From Nematopogon swammerdamellus (taxonomy: Eukaryota > Arthropoda > Insecta > Lepidoptera > Adelidae), in the NCBI GenBank assembly GCA_946902875.1, contig OX336339.1:2846397-2910396 (forward strand): 64,000 bases of DNA, in the 5' to 3' direction. Below the pieces are notes generated by a model, which was given only the letters and a program-made list of their open reading frames with translations, made no database searches and was not told the origin of the DNA. How positions within the stretch are numbered: the stretch's first letter is position 1; the number at the start of each line of letters is the position of its first letter. Both the position numbers and the translations under genes were made by a program. This document shows positions 22,401-32,106 of this stretch, piece by piece.

Positions 22401-25400
22401 ATTACAAAACCTTATAGAACTTTTTTTTTAATAAATATTTACATTAATCAACAAAGGTAAAGGGCAATAAGTGCAGTGTCACCCCTCTGGACGGTTAACC
22501 CGAGCCAGCCGGGTACAGAGGAGAGAGCTACATGTAAGTTTGTGTCGGCAGGCGGAGGCGCTGGAGCGGGAGAAGCTTCGCATAAAGTCGGGGCGGGACA
22601 TGCAGGACGCGCGGCTGCGGCTGCAGGAGCAGGAGATACAGAAGATGCTGGAGCAGAGGCGGCGCGACAAGCTGGAGGAGCAGCAGGCGCGCGACCGCGT
22701 GCGCAAGCAGATCCAGCTCGACCGGCAGGCCAGGAAGTATGTACACCTACTCTATATCTACTCCGCTGGTGAACATCGGCTGCGGCTGCAGGAGCAGGAG
22801 ATACAGAAGATGCTGGAGCAGCGGCGGCGCGACAAGCTGGAGGAGCAGCAGGCGCGCGACCGCGTGCGCAAGCAGATCCAGCTCGACCGGCAGGCCAGGA
22901 AATATGTACACCTACTCTATATCTACTCCGCTGGTGAACATCGGCTGCGGCTGCAGGAGCAGGAGATACAGAAGATGCTGGAGCAGCGGCGGCGCGACAA
23001 GCTGGAGGAGCAGCAGGCGCGCGACCGCGTGCGCAAGCAGATCCAGCTCGACCGGCAGGCCAGGAAGTATGTACACCTACTCTACATCTACTCCGCTGGT
23101 GAACATCGGCTGCGGCTGCAGGAGCAGGAGATACAGAAGATGCTGGAGCAGCGGGGCAGATGTAAGTAATGTAAATAGGCAGAGTGGTTAAACTGCGGGC
23201 GGCCAGCAGTCCTACTATGGGTTAATTATTTGTAAGTATAATACTTACTAACAAAACATTGGTACTTCCGAAGTTTGTTCTTTTAGTCAAGTTTGTTCTG
23301 TGTCAGTTCTTCTTTGCATTGAAATAGAACTGGCAGAATTTTCGACGTATCCAAGAGTAGGTTACCTAGGATGACGTCATACAATAAATCAACAACATAC
23401 TCAAGTTTCCTTTTTTTATTAAAGCCCATTACAGGCAACAAATTTTTAATTGCAGCCCCCTATGCAGAGGTTGCATGGCGGAGGACGAAACAGCCGCCCA
23501 CGTGCTCCTGGATGTCCGGTGGTGGCGGAAGAACGACTGCAGTCTCTTGGGAATGTGGGAACTGCCCATGGTGTATGGAAGCGACCATTGTCCACTATAT
23601 TTTGTGTGGAGAATTTGTCCGTCACAAGAAGTGAATATTGTGAAAGCGGAACTTGTTAATAATAAAGAGAATGTTGATATGACAGAGACGCGGCGAGCGG
23701 AGTTCATCCGGCGGAGGAGGAGGCGCCGGCGCCGGCCGCGCTCGCGCCGCCGACGGCCGCCCCCGCCTCCACCGTGCCCAAGGTGTGCTACGACCAGGCG
23801 AGGATCCAGCTCCGCCTTCCCGATGGTCGTTTACTCGCTCACACCTTCAGGTTTTAAATTGTTATATAATTAAAATATAAGTTTGGGTCTTAAGCTGTAT
23901 TCGGTTATATCAGCCCCATGGTGGCTTTTAGTTAAACATCCCTCAAAGTGAGAGAAGTAGCCACCTCTCACTTTGGCGCGGTCCTTCCACTCATGCAGAA
24001 GATGGGTCTTCGTGCCTTAGGTAGTTGCTGCTTGGTAGTTATCTTGTCCGTGTACTGTACTAGACGTGGTGGTCGGGTGTTGTGTTGTAATTTACCATTA
24101 AGTCCTTGTAGCACAACACCGATTACTCTGCTTACCCTGATTATCGGGATACAGCGTCTGTTATGTATGTGCAAAATATATGTAGCGTATGTATGTGCAA
24201 TATTGCAGTGATTTTCTTGTGTCAGTGTTGAACTCATTTTGTGCGAGAAATTCAACAAAAATTTTGAAAATTATTCAACTGTTGACATGACCGCACTCAA
24301 CCGAATGTTGGTCATGTTTCCAGATTGAGACGCCTTCAACTGCAATACTAAAGTATTTCAAAAGTACGCGGTGAGATACATTGAGCTAAATTTTAAATAG
24401 ATTCTGATTCTGCATTGTTAAATTTTGGGGCTTGCTCTGCAGTAACAATGTAATATACACGGTGTTGCATGCAACCCCAACCGTAAAACCTGAAAGGGGG
24501 TGATTCTGTACGCGAAATAGAACAACTTTTGTTCTACGACTTTTTCATTTGAAGAAAAAAAAAATGTTTTTTCTCCATACATTTTGAGAATGGGTAGGTA
24601 TTTAAAATTTGTATGGAAAAAATTATTTTTTTTTTGTTTAAAAAAAAATTTTTTTCGCTACAGAAGTTATTTAGTTTCACATATAGAATAAACCCCTTAT
24701 GTCAGTAAAAAATATTACGGGGGCAACTGCAACACCATGTATAAATAAATAAATGTTGTGAATGTGGGTGCAGTGCCAAGGAGCAGCTGGCGGCGGTGCG
24801 GCTCTACCTGCAGCTGAACGCGGCCGAGGTCGCCGTCGGCGAGTTCAAGATGATGACCACATTCCCCAAGAAGGTGTTCACGCTAGAGGACTTCGACAAA
24901 TCCTTAGATCTTCTAGGTAACTAATATGTTTTTTTATATATATACAGGGTGTTGTAACGGCCAGTACATGTACTGTGTGGGGTCGGTACTTAATAAGAAT
25001 AGTCCCACTGCATCTCTCCCCGTGCATGTCGTAAAAGGCGACTAAGGGATAAGCGGCCTGCAGACACCCCGGTCGACTTGTGGCTTTCATGGAAGACATA
25101 GGCTGGCTGGGGTAGCTGGAGACTGCGGGGTTTTGCACGAAGGTCCCCAACCAAGCGGGATTAGTTTGCAGGCCTAGAGCCAACCCCAAACCAAAACAAC
25201 AAACGGCCAGTACATTAAATTTAGGAAATGATTATTGAGATCAATAGTAACAAAAAAGTCAAATAACTTTTTTCTGAATTCCCTTTAAATAAAAAGTTTT
25301 ACTTTTATAATTATTGATTAATTTAGTGTAAAAAGAATCTAATGTTTCGCGCGAACGTGGGAATGAAAGACGCGCGCTGAGTGAGCGAGCAAGGACGAGT

Positions 25401-25528
25401 GCCCGAAGCTACTACTAATGAGGGGTACGCAAATCCGGTTGAATGTCTGTATACAATGTTTTAATATGTGCGTGTTTGTTGCAGGTTTAGTTCCGTCGGC
25501 AGTTATAATTGTTTCTAAGGGGCAATGA
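13997..25528 (+). CDS. UBXN1: UBX domain-containing protein 1 (p97 cofactor)
   Basis: Seven coding exons join in phase to 331 aa: 13997-14049, 21197-21437, 22091-22255, 22552-22736, 23686-23850, 24774-24916, 25485-25528, all with GT-AG introns. The UBA domain (about residues 3-43, MGFS and then ERALAVTN..GVEPAMEWLL) binds ubiquitin. An Ala/Pro/Ser-rich linker follows, then CDDCGKLF, a long charged coiled coil (about 100-215), a second Ala/Pro linker and a C-terminal UBX domain (about 250-330, YDQARIQLRLPDGRLLAHTF to LVPSAVIIVSK). UBXN1/SAKS1 proteins bind p97/VCP and ubiquitylated clients in cytosol and at the ER. Human UBXN1 is 297 aa. The p97-contacting FPR is FPK here (TTFPKK). Exons 3 and 4 have extra tandem copies (separate entries). 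Intron 1 is about 7.1 kb of transposons. Confidence 0.92.
14309..14530 (-). mobile_element. 5S-headed SINE, tail and body
   Basis: A reversed SINE in UBXN1 intron 1. It has the tail and body to CTAGTAAGGTAAGAAGGGAA; the head is lost at a junction with GGGTTGCCAGG sequence. Confidence 0.6.
14588..14690 (+). mobile_element. 5S-headed SINE, internal fragment
   Basis: A plus-strand fragment of the SINE body and tail start (CCCGCACTGAATGAAAGG through GTGTAGCCGGCACGATTGAA). It lies opposite in orientation to the copies on either side. Confidence 0.55.
14826..15005 (-). mobile_element. 5S-headed SINE, tail
   Basis: A reversed SINE tail behind a poly-T run and an A-rich run at 14803-14830. The body and head are missing. 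Confidence 0.6.
15006..16004. other. UBXN1 intron 1 stretch, GC-rich island
   Basis: No exon is supported. A CpG-rich island at about 15250-15480 opens a frame that is not recognisable as protein. TTGG and TAGCCGA short tandem runs occur near 15885-15925. Confidence 0.4.
16005..16120 (+). mobile_element. 5S-headed SINE, tail
   Basis: A SINE tail with the A-rich end at about 16107-16120, in UBXN1 intron 1. Confidence 0.6.
16436..18880 (-). mobile_element. Jockey-like LINE, 5'-truncated and frameshifted
   Basis: Minus-strand frames at 18671-18871, 17470-18426, 17180-17581, 16828-17196 and 16661-16867 together form an endonuclease remnant and a reverse transcriptase. Visible RT motifs in order: YRPVAVLNTFAKVFE, NEQHGFRPERST, VAYFDFRKAFDQVDND (motif A), SGVSQGSNLGPLEF (motif B), LLFADDLKIF (catalytic FADD, motif C) and LGVIFDDKLTFHDHI. 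Frameshifts lie near 17590 and 17215. The 3' end has a (TAAA)n-type tail, seen as ATTT repeats at 16442-16487. Known jockey-clade elements use this layout. It sits antisense in UBXN1 intron 1 and is inactive. Confidence 0.85.
18950..19690 (-). mobile_element. Second LINE C-terminus, split by a SINE
   Basis: Minus frame 19674-19323 reads YLGVHLDRRLTWNKHI and continues to a segment with IRPIWTYGSQLWCC. After the SINE it resumes with VPTISEEAKCVIKRYKTRL and RRLRRKHILDLEN. These are C-terminal RT-family blocks of jockey-type LINEs. Some residues expected between the halves are missing, so the insertion came with a deletion. Confidence 0.65.
19170..19322 (-). mobile_element. 5S-headed SINE tail inside the second LINE
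   Basis: A reversed SINE tail with a poly-T run at 19179-19197, interrupting the LINE described above. Confidence 0.65.
19786..20390 (+). mobile_element. CR1-like LINE C-terminus and 3' end
   Basis: The frame ending at 20237 contains WQPYFVKDIHQLEQVQRRFT, SYEERLKILELTTLEERRDR, GDLIEVYKIL, HLRGHSKKLNQ, and HFITNRVVNAWNKLPQDV with FKNRLDKY. This is the conserved C-terminal region of CR1/L2-type reverse transcriptase polyproteins. The upstream catalytic domain is absent, so the copy is 5'-truncated. A poly-A/TAAA tail ends it near 20390. Decayed relatives are at 2467-2935, 20880-21055 and 32455-32560. Confidence 0.75.
20520..20578 (-). mobile_element. 5S-headed SINE, A-box fragment
   Basis: The reversed head with GAGCTACCGAGGCTGACAAA is the tRNA-like beginning of the SINE. 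Only about 55 bp remain. Confidence 0.5.
20880..21055 (-). mobile_element. CR1-like LINE 3' end
   Basis: This is the reverse complement of the 3' end seen at 2750-2920 (GACGTATCAGCC, CTAAGATAATGACG). It ends 141 bp before UBXN1 exon 2. Confidence 0.65.
21710..22090 (+). repeat. Three truncated copies of UBXN1 exon 3
   Basis: Copies start at 21710, 21836 and 21962, with spacing of 126, 126 and 129 bp to the real exon 3 at 22091. Each repeats the first 29 codons (SQDEVEFHAAKSGHSSFSES then TEEKKPL), then breaks into an AT-rich linker with in-frame stops. The second and third copies are preceded by GGGGCAG acceptors; the first has a degraded acceptor. None has a donor. The second copy has lost three bases, and the third carries a TTAGAC change. 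These are pseudoexons made by tandem duplication. Confidence 0.85.
22612..23161 (+). repeat. 165-bp in-frame tandem repeat over UBXN1 exon 4
   Basis: Repeat starts are at 22612, 22777, 22942 and 23107 (partial). Each 165-bp unit covers the coiled-coil part of exon 4 (LRLQEQEIQKMLEQRRRDKL to LDRQARK), the donor and 40 bp of intron. 165 is a multiple of three, and the intron part is open in the same frame (YVHLLYIYSAGEHR). The donor GTATGT is intact in copies 1 (22737) and 3 (23067) but mutated to ATATGT in copy 2. Use of 23067 would keep phase 2 and add 110 residues. Copy 4 breaks at 23158 beside a GTAAGT. Confidence 0.85.
23455..23640 (+). pseudogene. Retrotransposon zinc-knuckle remnant
   Basis: One frame reads LCRGCMAEDETAAHVLLDV, matching the C-x2-C-x8-H-x4-C knuckle near the end of many LINE reverse transcriptase proteins. 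The last Cys is Val here. It lies in UBXN1 intron 4, between exon 4 and exon 5, and an acceptor-like TTGCAG precedes it. Confidence 0.45.
23925..24160 (+). repeat. Repeat ending TCGGGATAC, 3' part
   Basis: This contains CCACCTCTCACTTTGGC, CACAACACCGATTACTCTGC and TTATCGGGATACAGCG. The same order in reverse is at 43258-43548 and 48828-49115. It is the 3' half of the GTGTGGGG family. Confidence 0.6.
24455..24742. mobile_element. MITE with ATACA-GGTGTTGC ends
   Basis: The left end ATACACGGTGTTGCATGCAA and the right end, reversed, ATACATGGTGTTGCAGTTGC form TIRs about 288 bp apart. The interior has imperfect mirror A/T runs. A single-ended relative is at 12228-12340. No ORF. Confidence 0.55.
24973..25200 (+). 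repeat. GTGTGGGG repeat 5' end plus GC-rich segment
   Basis: The family 5' end (24973-25056) is followed by about 140 bp containing GCGGCCTGCAGACACC and CAAACCAAAACAAC. It lies in UBXN1 intron 6 between exons 6 and 7. Confidence 0.55.
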
Positions 25529-26438
25529 AGAGGCTTCCGTGTTCTAATTTTATTATACCTAAATACAAAATGCTCATTGTTTGCATTTGAAATGTCTTTT
25601 ATTTGCCTCCCCTTCACACGTTTGATCCATTAGTTAAGTGAGTTAAGCTTTATTCATACTGACTGCATGGCATACGATAAGACGATTAATCATTGCGAAA
25701 ACACTATAGTCGGGCGCTTAAGTTGGTTATTGAACTGAAGGAAGCACCGACATGATATGGCACCTAACCTAGTTCGTCAAGGTGTTCACAGTTCAAACAT
25801 CACGGGTGTGATGTAGCCAACTGTGCAAAAAAAAAGTCAAACTCGCACGAAGTTTTATCAATTTTCATACTCTAAAAGTCGATTGTATTCGGTTGTGTCA
25901 GAATTGGTGAATTGACGATATGATACAGCGCCTCCTATTAATTTTCTGAGACAAAATAAAACACCATATTGTTTTAATTTATTTAATGGACAACAAAGTT
26001 TTACACTGTGAACGTGCTGTGCAACACTGTATAATAATCAGATTATTTAAAATGTTGATTTACAAGTAAATTAATTTATTACACATTTACTATGCAATCT
26101 AAAATAATTTTATATTCAACCAGATTTTCCGGTTTCTGATCAGAATCAGATAATAAAGAATATTCTAAATTAATTACGCAGGCCGACATAATATGCATGA
26201 TGGTCATAATATAAAGTTTTGGGGGAAAAAAATAATTATTCTGTCTGCTTTTTGACTTCCAATAGAGCAATAATTCCTTTTCAATTTATATTTGTGTATT
26301 TTTTTAAATTACATTTCCTGTAAATTTCTTAAATACATATTTGATGAATCTGCAAATATTTTATGGCCTACGCACAAACGTAAAATAATTCTAAATGACA
26401 AAGGTTAGAGAAAGAGACCACACCATGCGGTACTGCAC
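25529..26438. other. UBXN1 3' flank; no further gene seen
   Basis: This holds the UBXN1 3' UTR, whose end I cannot fix. A degenerate SINE tail lies at about 25735-25830 (GAAGCACCGACATG). The remainder is AT-rich. Confidence 0.4.
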
Positions 26439-26440
26439 TA

Positions 26441-26657
26441 GAGAGCGTTTCAACTAAATGTTCCCATCGCCGTTATGTTGGCTCCACTGTCAGTGCTTAA
26501 ATTCGTGTTGCCAGATTGTGAAGAATATAATTCCTAATAATGTAATCTAATATAATTACGGGTAAATCTGTACACATAGCAACCCTCAACGCTGTTTTGA
26601 CAGATAGACAGTGGAGCCAATATAACGGCAAAGGGAACTTTTAGTTGAAACACTCTC
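26441..26657. mobile_element. MITE with TA duplication
   Basis: This 217-bp element has TIRs of about 50 bp, starting GAGAGCGTTTCAACTAAA on the left and GAGAGTGTTTCAACTAAA reversed on the right, flanked by TA (26439-26440, 26658-26659). A TA target duplication suggests the Tc1/mariner group. No ORF. Confidence 0.65.
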
Positions 26658-26659
26658 TA

Positions 26660-27165
26660 CACTGCACTGTACGGGAGCTGCGCGTCACAGCGTGTCAAAA
26701 TATTATTTTGTATTAAGTAAGCTGCACTACGCGGCAGTGGCACTGCGCGGCAAGGCAAGCTATACTTATGGATTTTGTGTCGCGTCGTTCAGCTGCCACA
26801 TAGTGTGTGCTCACCTTGAGGAAAATTTATTTCAACCTCTTAACATTTAATATCAATAGGTATATTTTATTTATTATTATATTATGAATTGGCATTCCTG
26901 TTTAAGGTAATCACAACTTTACCTAAAGTTCATTTTTTCTTACTCACCTACATAATGTTACAATACCAACACATTGGTAAAATAGAAACGTACATGTGGA
27001 AAGTTAATTCACAGAAGAATTTAGTCGCAGTAGTCTTAATTACGAATGTCTCTTTACCTAACTCACGCTACCATATACAGAGCAAAGATATATTGATTTA
27101 CTTTGGCAATTTGAATTATTTAGTTTGGAGAAATTATTAAACTGTAGAAAAAGAAATAGAAAATT
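26660..27165. other. AT-rich stretch, no gene seen
   Basis: An 83-codon open frame at 26889-27137 shows no recognisable motif or base bias. I do not call it. Confidence 0.4.
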
Positions 27166-27170
27166 ATTTA

Positions 27171-27300
27171 GGGAACATTCCCATACCACGTGACCGATTG
27201 TAGGCCATTTTTAGACCCCCCCTCCCCCTGTAACCCAGCGTGGTATTTTGATAAACCCCTCCCTCCCCCCAAATCGGTCACGTGGTATAGGAACGTTCCC
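27171..27300. mobile_element. Tourist-like MITE, TTA duplication
   Basis: This 130-bp element has 30-bp TIRs starting GGGAACATTCCCATACCACG (reversed right end GGGAACGTTCCTATACCACG) and TTA on both sides (27168-27170, 27301-27303). GGG ends and a TWA duplication fit PIF/Harbinger MITEs. Confidence 0.65.
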
Positions 27301-27560
27301 TTATCGTCACATCACAATACACAAAAAATATAAATAGTTTTCTTATAATTCTCCACATTTCTTCTCGCACGAATTTTTAATTTCAGCATTGACCTTATTG
27401 TAGATTGAATATTCAATCTACAACCTTATTCAATATTTTAAATTCACGGAAGTATTGAACAGACTCAGCAGACCCACAATGATTAGCTACCGCCTGAAAA
27501 ACTAGAGTATTCCACAGATAACTGAACTAATTGAATACACCTGGCAACACTAGACTCAGC

Positions 27561-28201
27561 CCACAAGAGACAGTGGCGACATACATAGTGTTTACGATAT
27601 CTCTGGAGTGTTGCCCACAAGATCCACAGTGGCGACATGGTGTTTACGATATCTCTGGAGTGTTGCCCACAGAGCCAAAGTGGCGACATGGTGTTTACGA
27701 TATCTCGTGAGTGTTGTCCACAAGAGCCACAGTGGCGACATGGTGCTTGCGATATCTCTGGAGTTTTGCCCACAGAGTCACAGTGGCGACATAGCGTTTA
27801 CGATATCCTGGAGTGCTGCTCACAAGAGCCACAGTGGCGTCATGGTGTTAGCGGTATCTCTGGAGTGTTGCTCACAAGAACATGGTGTTTGCGATATCTC
27901 TGGAGTGTTGCCCACAAGAGCCACAGTGGCGGCATGGTGTTTACGATATCTCTGGAGTGTTGTCCACAAGAGCCACAGTGGCGACTTGGTGTTTGCGATA
28001 TCTCTGGAGTGTTGCCCACAAGAGCCACAGTGGCGACATGGTGTTTGCGATATCTCTGGAGTGTTGCCCACATGAGCCACAGTGGCAACATGATGTGTGC
28101 GATATCTCTGGAGTGTTGCCCACATGAGCCACAGTGGCGACATGATGTGTGCGATATCTCTGGAGTGTTGCCCACAAGAGCCACAGTGGCGACATGGTGT
28201 T
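27561..28201 (+). repeat. 52-bp minisatellite, about 12 units
   Basis: The unit carries GTGTTGCCCACAAGAG, CCACAGTGGCGACATGGTG and CGATATCTCTGGA. Most spacing is 52 bp, with a few shorter units. 52 is not a multiple of three, so the ORFs on both strands are frame-shuffled artefacts of the repeat. It is bounded by AT-rich DNA. Confidence 0.9.
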
Positions 28202-28204
28202 TTG

Positions 28205-29044
28205 GAATACTATAATTTTATTGACTATACATATATTGCAGTTGCCACATGTAGGTAGGTAACGTTTTATGTACTGTTCTTTTTTTGCCAATAATACAAA
28301 TTACAATGAACAAGCTTTCTAATTCTCTGGCTAGTCCAAGTCACTAGTACAATTTCGGCAAACGTTTAATGCTGGTAAATAATATTCTTACCTTTACCTA
28401 GGTGTTTCTAATATTACATGGGCAAAATATTCCTCATCATGCGAAAAATTGCATTGTTAGGCATTCTAATTTGTTGCATCATGAGCAATATTTTGACCAA
28501 GTTCCATTCTAAGAAAATGTGGCACATCTTTTACCTGCTTCCGCAAAAATGTATCTACGCCAATCCTTCAATTATTTATAGTGGCAACCCTGAACATTTG
28601 TCAGTTCGACATTGAATATAATATGCATTACATTACTTTAAATTTTACACTATAATATTATGCAAATGGGGTCTAAAAAAGGCCTGTTAAGTGACAACAT
28701 TGTTCTCACATCGAGGGTTTCGTAGCCATTTCCTAACTGCATCACATCTGTCCGTCCTTCCCCGCGTCACATCGTACCTCGTGCGCCCGTGAGACGCTTC
28801 TGCGCTCTTTTCTCAATAACCATTTAATATACAAACTTCAAATTAATTTTCATGTCAACTAAATGGACTATTTCACTACTTTTTTTACTTTTTTACAGAA
28901 AGTTTAATAATATGAAACTTTTCATATTATTAAACTTTCACAATTATCATCTCGGTAATTATTAGAAATAGAAACATAGTTTCTTAGCAAAAGGTGTTTA
29001 ATATGTTCAGGTGAGTCTGTTTGTATTTTTTTATATTTAATAAT
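28205..29044. other. AT-rich stretch, no gene seen
   Basis: It contains a short perfect inverted repeat (GAAAGTTTAATAATATGAA with its complement, about 28900-28940). No exon is supported. Confidence 0.4.
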
Positions 29045-29438
29045 ATAAGGTGTTTCGTTAGTCATGTCAAAAATTTCGGGAGGGTTACATACACACTCAA
29101 ATAAACACTTTATGTAAAAAAAAAAAACATATGTTTATAGGAACATTTTTTCTCCTAACAAAAAAATTAAGTGAAATAAGTCACTGTAAAAACCAATCAT
29201 AGTGACCTTGTGACTTACTTACAACTGTTCGGTGTTTGAACATAGTACAGCCATTGAACCCGTACAATGCAAGTTACCTACTGTTACACACAGGTTAATG
29301 TTTAGGTAGCAAACATGTTTTGTTAAATTTCTCGAAAAGTAATGCTAAAAACATATAATTTTTTTTGCGTAACGTCTTTATTTGAGTGTGTATGTAACCC
29401 TCCCGAAATTTTTGACATGACTAACGAAACACCTTATA
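29045..29438. mobile_element. MITE with TAAGGTGTTTCG ends
   Basis: TIRs of about 58 bp: left AAGGTGTTTCGTTAGTCATG, right end its complement (CATGACTAACGAAACACCTT). About 394 bp overall. The left/right TA context fits a TA duplication. No ORF. Confidence 0.65.
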
Positions 29439-29439
29439 A

Positions 29440-29985
29440 ATAAAATTGTTACCTACCCCCTTTTTTATAATTGTAATATGATCTATTTCTGATACAGAAT
29501 ATCCCATTTAAGTTTCGTCATTTAAAAAAAAAGACCTTATATAAGTATCTCATAAGTAAAATAATATTGAAAAGGGTACATAAATATACAATGGGTTAAG
29601 TTAAATGATTGCACAATCTAAGCAAACTGCCATTATGTCCGAATTCAGTAAATTTTCTACTTATGCTAAAATACTTCAATGCCGACGATGCAGTGCTCAA
29701 GTTAAGGCCATTCCATAAGGTGCTCCCACCATTTACCGATCACATCTATCGTCTTTAAAATGTTCTACATTGATCTAGATCAGTGGTTCCCATTTATATT
29801 TGTATCGGTACCCCTTAGCGAATTTTCTGAAACCCAAAGTACCCCTGAGTAAAATGTTTAAACAAAACAATTTTCATATGGATGTTATTTTTAAATTGGT
29901 AGATAGTAATTTAGTTTATCCATAGCATTTATTAAGTTATAATATCTACTTAGTAATCACAATATAGTATTGCGAAATAGGTCCC
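29440..29985. other. AT-rich stretch, no gene seen
   Basis: Nothing supportable. Confidence 0.4.
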
Positions 29986-30217
29986 AATCAACAGTGGAGA
30001 TATTTTCACAAATGAATGAGATAAATGGGCGCCTTTACTTAAGAATAGAATAGAATAGAAACTCTTTATTGCACACAATGGAAACAAGAACAGTACACGA
30101 GTAGAACAAACAAATACAGGAGTGCGCAAAGGCGGACTTATCACTGCAAGTGATTTCTTCCAGTCAACCTTAAGATTGTAGTGGTAAACGTGGCCATTAA
30201 GTGCGCCCACGCGTACC
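29986..30217 (-). mobile_element. LINE-like 3' end with TTCTA tail
   Basis: On the minus strand it reads LKVDWKKSLAVISPPLRTP, then GCAATAAAGAGTTTCTATTC and a (TTCTA)n end. Relatives are at 38580-38745 and 40190-40290 (plus). Which retroelement it belongs to is not clear from the fragment. Confidence 0.5.
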
Positions 30218-30965
30218 CCTTCTCTTGAGCCTGCGTCTATTTGGGAACCACTAATCTAGATTAACAAATTAACTATGCATAGAAGTTTAAGAAAACATCA
30301 ATATTATATGCATATTCTATCGCCGATATAAATATTATTATGACAATTTTAAGTACATGTTAATAATTTTCGCACAGTCTTTGATAGTATCATTTTTCTA
30401 TAGAGACACATACAGGTTGTGTATCTCTGTGTATCGCAAACCTTTCGCCAGGGCATTCCCAGTTCATTTGGAGACGACATTAATAAAAAATAAATACCTA
30501 AACAAAAATTCATTTTTCATACAAATAAAAGAATTAATCCTTACTAACTTATTTCGATAAGTATCGGGTTTTAAAAAAAATATTTTCATACATGTTCAAT
30601 ACATGTTCATCTCGAAATGGGCTGGGTAGACATGCTGGTGAAAGGCCCACTCTACCATTTGTGTATAAATCAAATTGACAGCAACCTCATATCCAAAATG
30701 TAAGGTCTACTAAATTAGATAACCAATTCATTAGGCTTTTCATTATCACTTCAAAAGTAATGAAAAAAAAACTTATTTAAATAAACAAAAGTGTAAAAGT
30801 GAAAAGAGAAAAATATTTTAAAATAAACTAAAATTAAAAATTTGTAAAATTATCCTAAAGTGCAAAATAATATATTATATAAACCGCAACCACTTTTCCC
30901 AACACGGTTGTCACGGAAATAATCTACGTAAATACATTCCATTTCAACAGAATAGGAATTATAGA
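30218..30965. other. AT-rich stretch, no gene seen
   Basis: Only short ORFs without motifs. Confidence 0.4.
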
Positions 30966-31069
30966 CCGCGCACCGAAATTCTGCGGGTGGTAACGGGGAC
31001 ACCCTCCCCCCCCCCCCCCCCCCCCCCCCCCCCCTTTCACACCGGCAGAATTTCCGTGTGCGACCTTAA
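30966..31069. repeat. Small foldback with poly-C loop
   Basis: Arms CGCACCGAAATTCTGCGGG and, reversed, CGCACACGGAAATTCTGCCG flank a loop that contains a run of about 29 C (31006-31034). The poly-C length is likely unreliable. Confidence 0.55.
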
Positions 31070-31257
31070 AAATATAAAGATCATAAGATCATAACCTTTC
31101 CCGTCTAGGGTGGCACAAAAAAACATCTATAACTTGATTTAATAAAGATGACACTCCACCAGACAGGAGATCTTTTCAGCGCATTACTCAATACCTAGAC
31201 TAGAGGAAAGTAAAACAAAACATAGAATAAAAAAATTTAAATTTTTTTTATTTTAAT

Positions 31258-31450
31258 ATTTTTTTTTTATTGAAACTGACACGGATGTCTACGTCACCTA
31301 CTAAATCCGTGATGTCAGCCCATAACACCTCGGTGAACTAGGTGCCATGCCAGTGCTTCCCTTCAGTCGTGCCGGCTACACTAAACTGGATGGAAAACAC
31401 GAAATATTTACGTAGCCGTTTCGATCGACCTTTCATTCAGTGTTTTCCCT
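31258..31450 (-). mobile_element. 5S-headed SINE, tail and part body
   Basis: A reversed SINE tail with poly-T at 31259-31268, cut at the body. Confidence 0.6.
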
Positions 31451-31580
31451 CCGGCTCAGAGTTGCCGGCGCGAGGATAGCACTGACATGACACCTAGTTA
31501 TCCAAGATGTTACGGGCGAACGTCACGGATGTTGTAGTGTAGGTGATGTAGCCAACCGTGTCAGTTTAAAAAAAAAAATA
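31451..31580 (+). mobile_element. 5S-headed SINE, tail
   Basis: A plus-strand SINE tail directly facing the previous reversed copy, ending in poly-A. The two form a head-to-head pair. Confidence 0.6.
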
Positions 31581-31699
31581 TTTATTGCACGTAAGTATTA
31601 TGCTTGTGTAATGGCAACACTTAGATATTTGTCCAGTCTCAGGTTTACTAAATCAGATTATAACAAGATGTCAAGTGTCATCGTACACACTCTGTTCAG

Positions 31700-31930
31700 T
31701 CGAGTAGCGAGTTAATCGTTCGATTTTGTAGGTGGTTCGGTCATGTTGGAAGAACGTAATGATAGGAGACTAACGAAAGAAATCTATGAAGGAAATGTGA
31801 GTGGAAGATTCGGGAAGGGTCGCCCTAGACGTACGTACCTGGACCAGATCGGGCATGTGCTCAAGAGATCAGAAACAGGCTTTGAAAAAACACATTTGTT
31901 GTATGCGGGACCAATGATACAGCAGTAGGA
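31700..31930 (+). pseudogene. LINE reverse transcriptase C-terminus fragment
   Basis: The frames read RWFGHV and then RRLTKEIYEGNVSGRFGKGR and PRRTYLDQIGHVLKRSE. This is the C-terminal pattern (WFGHV..M...L.K.I) common to many insect non-LTR retrotransposon proteins. No catalytic motifs are present. Confidence 0.6.
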
Positions 31931-32106
31931 CAGAGCAGGAAAGAGGAAAGAGAGAGAGATAAAATCTAATTACCTAAATTGAATTCCTGAAAAAAATCTG
32001 AAAATCTTTATGACGCTTTATAAAAAATTTTTGTTTTTGCTTTCTTCATGCAGTAAAAAAAATATTTTTCAGTTCTCACATGCAGCATCAGTTTTTAGTT
32101 AAATAA

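Noticed and set aside
23158..23163. GTAAGT beside the fourth UBXN1 exon 4 copy as an alternative donor
   Set aside because: Its use would end the exon in phase 1, which does not fit exon 5 (needs phase 2).
27561..28201. CRISPR-like regular repeats
   Set aside because: The units are contiguous with no unique spacers, and the genome is eukaryotic; this is a minisatellite.
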